Of a DNA stretch of 11,891 bases, positions 6,388-11,891 are shown piece by piece. The notes beneath the pieces were generated by a model. The model searched no databases and was not told the origin of the DNA. It worked only from the letters and a program-made list of their open reading frames with translations. The stretch covers positions 1 through 11,891 of the forward strand of contig WRHA01000352.1 of the NCBI GenBank assembly GCA_009783395.1, written 5' to 3'. The position numbers and the translations under genes are program-made. The DNA is from Defluviitaleaceae bacterium (GTDB taxonomy: Bacteria > Bacillota > Clostridia > Lachnospirales > WQUN01). The first letter of the stretch is position 1. Every line of letters begins with the position of its first letter.

Positions 6388-6812
6388 TGTCTCCTTTGGG
6401 AATAAATTGTGATAAAATTCTGCGCACTGATTATTTTTGCGAACTTTAAATCGACTTGAGAAAACTCTTTGTCATTAGTAACAATGTACTCTACATCCTC
6501 TTTTTCGGCACATGTTACAACTAAAGCATCTTCAAAATCAACCATTGGCAGATTCAAGGCATTCGCGCAATCGTTGCCGTCAACAGCAATGACACCAAAC
6601 ATTTTAAGCAATTGCCTTATTGCTTGCCGCGCCGCATTGTCACCCAACCGCTTTGCCGTAACGTAATAAATGTCAGTAATGCTGCTTGCCGTGGTAAAAG
6701 CGGAAATTTCTTCTTTGGAAATCATCGCAAATATTTTTTCGGCATCCGTTGCGTTGGGTTCTCGGGAGAGGAGGAAATCCAAAATGACATTTGTATCAAC
6801 CAACACCTTCAT
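6384..6812 (-). CDS. PIN-domain toxin (VapC-like ribonuclease)
   Basis: A 142-residue PIN-domain protein, a Mg2+-dependent ribonuclease fold common in toxin-antitoxin systems. The acidic active-site residues can be placed at D6 (VDTNVI), D47 (TDIYY), D95 within DFEDAL and D114 in the TND motif. The ATG overlaps the antitoxin stop by 4 bp (ATGA type), so the pair is translationally coupled. The partner is of RelB/DinJ type and not one of the AbrB, Phd or RHH proteins most often paired with VapC. RNA target unknown. The downstream Rpn gene also overlaps it by a few bases. Confidence 0.85.
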   Translation of the reverse strand: MKVLVDTNVILDFLLSREPNATDAEKIFAMISKEEISAFTTASSITDIYYVTAKRLGDNAARQAIRQLLKMFGVIAVDGNDCANALNLPMVDFEDALVVTCAEKEDVEYIVTNDKEFSQVDLKFAKIISAQNFITIYSQRRQ

Positions 6813-7099
6813 TTTGACAAAATCCTTTCCTCGCGCTCTTTGTCCAAATCAACTTCGTGTCCGGCTAAAATGCCGCTTAATGCGATAAATGCGTCTTCTT
6901 TTTCCGCTCGCGAATTTTTTGGTGTTGCCATAGCGGGTTCATTCAACGCCAAGTCAAAAGGGATTCGCAACTGACGGCCAACTGTTTTTATATAAACATT
7001 TATCCCGGTTGAGAAAGTCATGCCCAGCTCTTTGAATACCTGTTCCGCATTTTGCTTATCGCTTTCATCTATCCGCAGAGTGTAATTCACGGTTGCCAT
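6809..7099 (-). CDS. RelB/DinJ family antitoxin
   Basis: A 96-residue antitoxin with an N-terminal ribbon-helix-helix of RelB/DinJ type: TLRIDESDKQNAEQVFKELG followed by MTFSTGINVYIKTVGRQLRIPF. The remaining about 45 residues are charged and probably wrap the toxin. It starts at ATG 7099 with an AAGGGG seven to eight bases upstream, and its stop overlaps the start of the PIN toxin. It should bind and neutralise that toxin and repress the operon, by family analogy. The gene lies 25 bp after the end of an unknown gene on the same strand, so it may share that gene's promoter. Confidence 0.85.
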   Translation of the reverse strand: MATVNYTLRIDESDKQNAEQVFKELGMTFSTGINVYIKTVGRQLRIPFDLALNEPAMATPKNSRAEKEDAFIALSGILAGHEVDLDKEREERILSK

Positions 7100-7124
7100 T
7101 AAAACGCCCCTTTTCGATACAAGT

Positions 7125-7928
7125 TTACCTCACACAATACACCATTTGCACATCGCTTGCAATGATATTTTCAAAGTGAAGTGCGTATTCGTTTTGGCAA
7201 ATGGCAATTTCATTTCGGAGTTCGTCGGCTTTTACGCGCTCGAAGCCTGTTTCAAAGCCCGCCAACTTGCTGCGGATAATTTCCGCACGTATATCAAGCT
7301 CGCGGGCGAAATCCTCAATCAGCCGCTCGTATTCGTCAGCGGACCGGTTTCCGGTGCTTTTAAGTAAATTTATCTCCGTTTCGGTTAGCGGGCTATCGGT
7401 AAACAATTGCGGCAGATATTTCGGAATCATCATTTGCAGGGCGTGGAAATGTTTTAGTTCCAACTTCTCTGCGAAGATTACCGTATTTTTTTCCGCATCG
7501 TCTGTGTAAAACAGTGCTTTGACTTTGCGAGCATAGAAAACCTGCAAATCGTCACGTCGCGTAAAATTGCTCAAATAACGAATGCCTGCATTGGCACGCA
7601 CAATCTCCAGCATTTTCTCACCCGCCTCGGGACCTGCTGTATGGACTATGTGAATGCCATGTTCCAACGAATTCGAATGACGAAGTGCATCGGGCAGAAT
7701 CCAACTGAAACAATCGGCAGTCGTTCCGTAGGAAAATTCCTGCACAGAGCGACGTACTTTTGTACAAGTAATTTGCACTGTTTCGTTTTGAGAGAGCCGC
7801 CTATGAAGCATTGCGCGCAGGGTCGTAAGGAAAGATTGGTCCGGCGCGTTCACGGCGATTATATTTGAAAACAGTCTGTCCGCCACATCGGATGTCAGCA
7901 TGGTCGAGTGGATTGCTTTGTTAAACAA
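7125..7928 (-). CDS. Protein of unknown function, 267 residues
   Basis: I do not recognise this protein. It has no signal peptide or membrane segment. The N-terminal half is mixed alpha/beta (for example HGIHIVHTAGPEAGEKMLEI and DLQVFYARKVKALFYTD), and residues from about 195 to 255 look like a long charged helix or coiled coil. A TTG start at 7928 is chosen because AAAGGGGG lies about eight bases upstream; the next ATG would remove nine residues. The gene is divergent from the YefM-RelE pair (84 bp between starts) and is first in a leftward series with the DinJ-PIN pair and the Rpn nuclease, so it may belong to the same mobile or defence unit. Confidence 0.65.
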   Translation of the reverse strand: MFNKAIHSTMLTSDVADRLFSNIIAVNAPDQSFLTTLRAMLHRRLSQNETVQITCTKVRRSVQEFSYGTTADCFSWILPDALRHSNSLEHGIHIVHTAGPEAGEKMLEIVRANAGIRYLSNFTRRDDLQVFYARKVKALFYTDDAEKNTVIFAEKLELKHFHALQMMIPKYLPQLFTDSPLTETEINLLKSTGNRSADEYERLIEDFARELDIRAEIIRSKLAGFETGFERVKADELRNEIAICQNEYALHFENIIASDVQMVYCVR

Positions 7929-7953
7929 GGTTTGAACCCCCTTTCCGAATGCA

Positions 7954-7982
7954 TTGATTGATTATCAGAATTTTGATATTAT
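7954..7982 (+). promoter_or_regulatory. Promoter of the YefM-RelE operon
   Basis: TTGATT (7954-7959), 17-bp spacer, TATTAT (7977-7982), about 30 bp before the antitoxin ATG. The spacer holds the palindrome TGATTATCA (7959-7967), which could be the antitoxin's operator; that part is a guess. Confidence 0.55.
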
Positions 7983-8012
7983 TTGCGTATCACAAAAACC
8001 GAGGCGATTTTT

Positions 8013-8285
8013 ATGGCAAAGATTCTTCCAAGTTCAGATTTGCGAAACAAGTACAATGAAATTTCAACTTTTTGTAACACATATAACGAGCCTGTTTTCA
8101 TTACGAAAAACGGCACGGGCGACCTTGTTTTACTGTCAAACACCGCTTATGAGGAATTATCGGGCCGCAGGGAACTGCATCGGTTGCTTGACGAGGGGCT
8201 TTCCGCAATGAAGGCAGGCGGCGGTCGTCCGGCCAAAGAAGTTTTCGACACCATCCAAAAGGAGTACGGATTCGATGGAGCGTAA
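8013..8285 (+). CDS. Phd/YefM family antitoxin
   Basis: A 90-residue antitoxin. The N-terminal Phd/YefM fold is clear in LPSSDLRNKYNEISTFCNTY followed by EPVFITKNGTGDLVLLSNTAYEEL. The C-terminal third, rich in charged residues up to KEYGFDGA, is the part that would bind the toxin. ATG 8013 is preferred over an upstream TTG because the family begins close to the SSDLRN segment and a GAGGCG lies just upstream. Its last codons overlap the toxin start by 11 bp. By analogy it binds the toxin and represses the shared promoter. Confidence 0.88.
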   Translation: MAKILPSSDLRNKYNEISTFCNTYNEPVFITKNGTGDLVLLSNTAYEELSGRRELHRLLDEGLSAMKAGGGRPAKEVFDTIQKEYGFDGA

Positions 8286-8598
8286 CTCGGCGTACGAAGT
8301 CATCCTCGAAACCACCGCCGTTCTTGACTTGTACGGCATTTTTGATTACATCAACGATGTTTTCAAAGCACCCGAATCGGCACAGCGTGTCTTTTCTTCA
8401 ATCAAGAAGCAAGTGCTGTCGCTTGACGTTATGCCCGCGCGCCATGCCGTCGTTAGAGATGACCCATATGCTTCCCTTGGTGTGCGGCTGATGCCGGCGG
8501 AAAATTACAATGTTTTTTACATAATTGATGATGCAAAACGCGAAGTTCGTGTAATCCGCATACTCTATAATCGCCGCGAATGGCAAAGGCTTTTGTGA
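8275..8598 (+). CDS. RelE/ParE family toxin
   Basis: A 107-residue RelE/ParE-superfamily protein. Recognisable are the N-terminal helical hairpin (DLYGIFDYINDVFKAPESAQ), the beta-sheet core (GVRLMPAENYNVFYIID) and the C-terminal RVIRILYNRREWQRLL strand-plus-helix typical of the family. RelE members cleave ribosome-bound mRNA, ParE members poison gyrase; the basic and aromatic C-terminus is compatible with an mRNA interferase, but I cannot decide. ATG 8275 has AAAAGGAG about ten bases upstream, inside the antitoxin gene. Confidence 0.85.
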   Translation: MERNSAYEVILETTAVLDLYGIFDYINDVFKAPESAQRVFSSIKKQVLSLDVMPARHAVVRDDPYASLGVRLMPAENYNVFYIIDDAKREVRVIRILYNRREWQRLL

Positions 8599-8612
8599 TT
8601 CGACGGCAGGAT

Positions 8613-8652
8613 GCAATCGGGGTAGCAAGTGCGAACCCACCGCCCCGGTTGC
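8613..8652. repeat. Strong imperfect hairpin between the toxin gene and the recombinase relic
   Basis: GCAATCGGGG (8613-8622) pairs with CCCCGGTTGC (8643-8652), ten pairs with one G-T, around a 20-nt loop that contains GTG/CAC. No T-run follows on either strand, so it is not a standard terminator. It lies just where homology to the recombinase starts and may mark the edge of an insertion. Confidence 0.55.
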
Positions 8653-8683
8653 ATGGGCGAGCAGTTTCCAAAGCAAACGACCA

Positions 8684-9660
8684 GCTATTTTTCGTTTGTA
8701 CGTTGGCGGGCATGGCTACAAGTATATTGTCGAGGAACTCCGGGAAAAAGGATATAAGAGCAAGTATGGCGGAGACATCGGCGCGAACGCCATTAAAACC
8801 CTGTTAGAAAACGAGCGGTACATCGGCGTATACACTTGGAACAAGAAACGAACAAAATATTACGGCGAGTGGGCCGGCGGTGCAGACAACCCAAACTGCG
8901 TCCGGCGGGAGTATATGTTAAGCGGTCTTATCCGTTGCGAGAAGTGCGGAGCGGCTTTCCACGGCGTTACCCGGACAAGCGGGAAAGGCTACAAGACCCC
9001 ATACTATGTATGCACAGCCAAGCACAACAAAAAATCATGTGACGCTCAAAATATTAACGCGAACGAATTGGAAACCTTAGTGGTTACGATTTTGAAGCAT
9101 GAACTTCTCAATCCCGAATTTATCGAGCGGACAGCGACAGGATTATTGAAACGGCTTCGGCCGCCGCCGGCGACAAAAACGAAAAAACCAACTCCATAAA
9201 TAAAGAGTTGGTAGATGTTACCACTAAGGCAAATAATTTATTGAACGCCCTTATGGCCGGGCTTGATTCTGAAATGGCACGCGAAAAATTAAAGGAATTG
9301 GAAAACCAAAAACAAGCCTTGACTGAAACCCTGCGGACGCTCGAACGCTCCGCCGACAAAGAAATCAACCGCGAGGAACTTATCGCCCTGCTCAACAAGG
9401 ACACGGAAGCGTTTATCAACGAACCCGAGAGAACCCGCGAAATCGTGCAAAAATATGTATCCAAAATAACATTGTCCGACACAACCGTAGAAATTACGGA
9501 TATGTCGGACAAGTACGTCAGTAATTCAACTTGCGGAGGCACGCAATACCTCTTGTTTACGCTCTGGTTCTCCGATGAAAACGGCTGTCGCGTCATTTCG
9601 CAGACGGCAATCACCATTCAAAATCCTATCGTGCCAATTTGTAAAGGCAATATTGATTAA
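8684..9660 (+). pseudogene. Decayed large serine recombinase (integrase) relic
   Basis: The C-terminal two thirds of a large serine recombinase. From about 8684 the frame reads AIFRLYVGGHGYKYIVEELR and on to LLENERYIGVYTWNK, the family's recombinase domain, then the zinc ribbon (CEKCGAAFHG ... CTAKHNKKSCDA), in one frame up to 9199. The coiled-coil and C-terminal beta part (from about IIETASAAAG, then KLKELENQKQALTETLRTLE) is in another frame and ends at 9660. The frame changes near 9140-9150, equivalent to one base lost or two gained. The N-terminal resolvase domain with the catalytic serine is absent: upstream is the toxin gene. It is therefore not functional. Its tail overlaps the converging antitoxin gene by 35 bp. 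Confidence 0.85.
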
Positions 9661-9886
9661 GGCTTACGCCCTGTTCCTTTGCAATTTGCACTAATGTCTT
9701 ATGCAAGTCCTTTGGTATACGCAACGAAATATTGCCGCTGTAAACGCGCTCGGATTTGTATTCTTCCCATGAAGTGGATTCGTCCGAGCCTTCTTCTTCG
9801 TATTCGGCTATCATTTGTATATCAATTTCATCGGGCGCGACTTCGGGAATGTTTTGAATTTTTGCTTGTAATTGTTCTGCTGTCAT
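9626..9886 (-). CDS. Ribbon-helix-helix antitoxin (HicB C-terminal-like)
   Basis: An 86-residue protein with an acidic N-terminal half (EEEGSDESTSWEE region, residues 30-42) and a C-terminal ribbon-helix-helix: GNISLRIPKDLHKTLVQIAK then SLNQYCLYKLAR. This is the DNA-binding segment found at the end of HicB-type antitoxins, here without the HicB RNase-H-like part; the acidic half probably contacts the toxin. ATG 9886 has AAAGGGTG about seven bases upstream. It starts 5 bp after the stop of the RelE-type toxin, so the order is toxin first, antitoxin second, the reverse of most type II pairs. Confidence 0.78.
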   Translation of the reverse strand: MTAEQLQAKIQNIPEVAPDEIDIQMIAEYEEEGSDESTSWEEYKSERVYSGNISLRIPKDLHKTLVQIAKEQGVSLNQYCLYKLAR

Positions 9887-9891
9887 AAAAA

Positions 9892-10143
9892 TCACCCTTT
9901 CTTGTAAGCGTCCCCGCGTGGATAAATATTTTTAACATGAATATTGTTTGTCCCCGGCGTATGAATGAAAATTATTCTGTATGGCGGTTTTTTGAGTCTG
10001 TATTCGTCTTTGCGACCTTGCAATTTAACAATATCGCCGTCAAAGGTTGCCAATCCGTCAATGGCGGCTTTTAGACGGCTATACGTTTTCTTGTCGCATT
10101 TATCCAAATACTTTTTGGCTTGCTTGCTTATCGTGATGTTCAT
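9892..10143 (-). CDS. RelE family toxin
   Basis: An 83-residue RelE-superfamily protein, short as usual for the family. Visible are the helix KYLDKCDKKTYSRLKAAIDG, the strand KLQGRKDEYRLKKPPYRIIF with its conserved arginines, and the closing HVKNIYPRGDAYKKG, where PRGDAYK is typical. By family it would be a ribosome-dependent mRNA endonuclease, but this is inferred. ATG 10143 has AGGTGGAG close upstream; the longer open frame toward 10323 crosses the promoter and operator and is rejected. It is the first gene of a two-gene operon with the ribbon-helix-helix antitoxin. Confidence 0.85.
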   Translation of the reverse strand: MNITISKQAKKYLDKCDKKTYSRLKAAIDGLATFDGDIVKLQGRKDEYRLKKPPYRIIFIHTPGTNNIHVKNIYPRGDAYKKG

Positions 10144-10163
10144 TTGCTCCACCTCATGCGAAT

Positions 10164-10198
10164 ATGGTAGCATATGCAATAGCATATGGCAATGTAAA
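10164..10198 (-). promoter_or_regulatory. Promoter with repeated operator of the RelE-RHH operon
   Basis: On the minus strand TTTACA (10193-10198), an 18-bp spacer and TATGCT (10169-10174) form a plausible promoter. The direct repeat TAGCATATG occurs at 10168-10176 and 10180-10188, twelve bases apart, each with a CATATG palindrome, covering the -10 and the spacer. This is where a ribbon-helix-helix antitoxin would be expected to bind. Confidence 0.55.
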
Positions 10199-10222
10199 AA
10201 ATGAAAGCTATCTGCGATTTCC

Positions 10223-10250
10223 TTGATTTTTGCTATATTTCGAGTATAAT
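10223..10250 (+). promoter_or_regulatory. Promoter of the type IIG gene
   Basis: TTGATT (10223-10228), 16-bp spacer, consensus TATAAT (10245-10250), about 38 bp before the ATG at 10289. A GGGGGA ribosome binding site (about 10278-10283) follows. It is divergent from the RelE operon promoter. Confidence 0.6.
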
Positions 10251-10288
10251 TACAATACGATAACAAATTTCGGCAGTGGGGGAATAAA

Positions 10289-11473
10289 ATGCTTTCGTGG
10301 GACACCATACAAGCCAATGCCATTGCATTTTCAAAGAAATGGCAGAAAGCAAAAAACGAGGAAGCCGAAGCGCAAGGGTTTCAGCTTGATTTTTTGTGCG
10401 TTTTTGGTGTGGACGAGCCTATGGAAGTCGGAAATTTTGAATACAAAGTACCGCTTCTGGGGGGAAGAACGGGCTATATTGATTACGTTTGGAAAAGCAA
10501 AATCGCCATCGAAATGAAAAGTCGCGGAAAAAGCCTTGATGAAGCGTTCGCACAACTCAAAAATTATATGCAGAACCTACCGAGTGATGAAATTCCCGAT
10601 TTATGGATGGTATGTGATTTTGAAAGTATTCGTCTTTGCCGACGCTCCACCAATGAAATCTGGAATTTCAAAACAAAGGATTTGCGAAAACATATCAAAC
10701 GCTTTGCAGACATCGCGGGTTACGAAACCGAGCGTGACGCGGGCGTACAAATTGAGGTAAACGTAAAAGCCGCCGAAAAAATGGCGAAACTCTATGACGC
10801 ACTGAAAGACCACGGCTATGAAGGTCAAGATTTAGAGGTCTATTTGGTGCGTTTATTATTTTGCTTGTTTGCGGGCGATACAGGCATTTTCCCAAAGGGC
10901 AATTTCTACAATTACATAAAAAATTCAAAAGAGGACGGTAGCGACCTTTCGCACCGCTTGTCCGATTTATTTGAAGTGCTGAATATGCCGGACGAAATCC
11001 GCGCAAAGAAAAAATTGCTTTCTGATGAGTTGAAAAAGTTCCGCTATATAAATGGTGGGCTGTTCGAGCGGCACTTGCCTCGCGCCGACTTTGACGCAAA
11101 AACACGCAAAATATTGTTAGAGTGCCGCGAAAATTTCGATTGGTCTACAATCAGCCCGGCGATTTTCGGTGCGATGTTCCAAGGGGTTATGGATAAAACC
11201 AAGCGTAGGGAACTTGGGGCGCATTACACAAGCGAGGACAACATCGAAAAACTGATTAACCCTCTTTTCATGGACGGGCTTTGGAAGGAATTTGACCGTG
11301 CAAAAACAGACCCTGTCGCGCTTGACCGTTTTCACGATAAAATAGCGCGGTTAAAATTTTTAGAAATAACTCGACCGAGATGGATACAATTTAAGGAAAC
11401 CTCGCCTTTGCCGCGTAAGGGGTGTGCAAATTACCCAAACTGCCGTATAATAAGGACATTCCTTTGGGATTGA
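10289..11473 (+). pseudogene. Truncated MmeI-like type IIG restriction-modification enzyme
   Basis: The first about 358 residues match the N-terminal half of MmeI-type enzymes, single polypeptides that cut DNA and methylate one strand. The nuclease motif D-X9-E-X-K is intact: D65, E75, K77 (YIDYVWKS and IAIEMKSRGK). The helical connector follows (DLEVYLVRLLFCLFAGDTGI, NGGLFERHLPRADFD), then RRELGAHYTSEDNIEKLINP, which in the family leads to LKFLDPACGxGNF, the first SAM-binding motif. Here LKFL is present at residues 355-358 or so, then the sequence switches to an unrelated 36-residue tail (EITRPRWIQF on) and stops at 11473. The methyltransferase and target-recognition domains are absent from all three plus frames. 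The start ATG 10289 has a GGGGGA six bases upstream. Without the SAM domain it should not work as a normal type IIG enzyme. Confidence 0.8.
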
Positions 11474-11505
11474 ATTCTCCCACGGATATTCACAAGGGGG
11501 TAATG
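11360..11505. other. Junction region between the truncated enzyme and the last gene
   Basis: From about 11360 the DNA no longer resembles the methyltransferase. It encodes the foreign tail up to 11473, contains a TATAAT at 11446-11451 that may be the -10 of the downstream gene (no good -35; TGTGCA at 17 bp), and ends in an AAGGGGG ribosome binding site at 11494-11500. I see no inverted repeats or target duplication that would show an insertion sequence end. Confidence 0.4.
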
Positions 11506-11891
11506 ATGAAACAAAATTATCAGACTGAGGAATTATACAGAGTTGTTAAAAAAGAAGGAACGCACCTTGCGCCTTCGAAAAATACAACTGGTGCCGTTAG
11601 AGGTTCTTTATTAGATGGTAATAATCAACTTGCTGGGCAGGCGGAGTTTATTAAAGTGGAAAGAGAAGATGATTATCCACCACAACATGATGACTACCCT
11701 TTGCCCGAAAATAAAAGTTTTAAAGAGCAAATGGCAGATGAACTGATAAAATCGGTAGGTGAAACACTGCGGGAAGTAATCCCATTATTAATAGATGCCG
11801 CTACTCCACATATTAAAAATTGGTGGACTAACACCGCCACTCCATATGTGAAAGCCGTCTGGAATGGGTTTACTGGTAAAAAAACTAAAGC
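11506..11891 (+). CDS. N-terminal part of an unidentified protein (runs off the window)
   Basis: An open frame of 128 codons continues past the right edge. ATG 11506 is chosen over the adjacent in-frame ATG at 11503 because AAGGGGG ends five bases upstream. The N-terminus (ELYRVVKKEGTHLAPSKNTTGAVRGSLLD) looks like a folded domain, followed by an acidic, proline-rich linker (EREDDYPPQHDDYPLPENK) and a helical stretch with several tryptophans (IKNWWTNTATPYVKAVWNGF). No signal peptide is seen. I do not recognise the family. Base use is more AT-rich than the truncated enzyme upstream, consistent with different origin. Confidence 0.65.
   Translation, partial: MKQNYQTEELYRVVKKEGTHLAPSKNTTGAVRGSLLDGNNQLAGQAEFIKVEREDDYPPQHDDYPLPENKSFKEQMADELIKSVGETLREVIPLLIDAATPHIKNWWTNTATPYVKAVWNGFTGKKTK

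Noticed and set aside
8613..8652. tRNA-like element, because the minus strand contains GGTTCGCAC resembling a T-loop
   Set aside because: No acceptor, D or anticodon arms can be folded around it; the ten-pair hairpin explains the complementarity.
8398..8713. Minus-strand frames of 92 and 86 codons opposite the RelE toxin end
   Set aside because: They run antisense through the toxin and the hairpin and lack family features.
9120..9617. Minus-strand 165-codon frame
   Set aside because: Serine/valine/leucine-rich shadow of the recombinase coiled coil; no ribosome site or family match.
10168..10188. Start of a CRISPR or iteron array at the TAGCATATG repeats
   Set aside because: Only two 9-bp copies located within a promoter; an operator is the simpler reading.

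Overview
The window reads as accessory DNA from a low-to-moderate GC Bacillota genome, most likely a clostridial or related gut/anaerobe lineage. This is inferred from strong AGGAGG-type ribosome binding sites, the presence of small clostridial-type proteins, a large-clostridial-type serine recombinase relic and the families seen. No rRNA, tRNA or CRISPR array was recognised, so the genus cannot be named.

Left part (1-4716), mostly minus strand. After the 3' end of an unidentified plus-strand gene (3-212) come a zinc-dependent phospholipase C homologue (221-1132), then an operon read leftward: a small basic protein (2741-2953), a low-molecular-weight protein phosphatase (2260-2703) and a radical SAM protein (1274-2251). 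A strong hairpin at 3012-3050 separates these from a second leftward operon, rtcB (RNA ligase, 3502-4716) followed by ridA (3105-3482).

Middle (4721-5558): a small gene graveyard. The C-terminal third of a GNAT acetyltransferase (4721-4942) abuts an internal piece of an NAD-dependent DNA ligase (4936-5217), then about 270 bp with no convincing gene and a terminator at about 5491-5537.

Toxin/defence cluster (5559-10143). In about 4.6 kb there are four toxin-like modules: (1) an Rpn-type PD-(D/E)XK nuclease (5746-6387) whose C-terminal tail is encoded as a separate 51-residue protein (5559-5714), the two being split by three tandem copies of an 8-bp repeat; (2) a RelB/DinJ-type antitoxin with a PIN-domain toxin (6384-7099); (3) a Phd/YefM antitoxin with a RelE/ParE toxin (8013-8598, plus strand); (4) a RelE-type toxin followed by a ribbon-helix-helix antitoxin (9626-10143, minus strand) with a repeated operator. 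An unrecognised 267-residue protein (7125-7928) and a decayed serine recombinase (8684-9660) lie among them.

Right end (10289-11891): a MmeI-like type IIG restriction-modification protein with an intact nuclease motif, cut off exactly where its methyltransferase domain should begin, followed by the start of an unidentified gene that runs off the window. The most interesting observation is the Rpn gene: removal of two repeat units would fuse nuclease and tail in frame, while in the present state the tail has its own strong ribosome binding site, an arrangement that recalls the known intragenic small-protein antitoxins of rpn genes.
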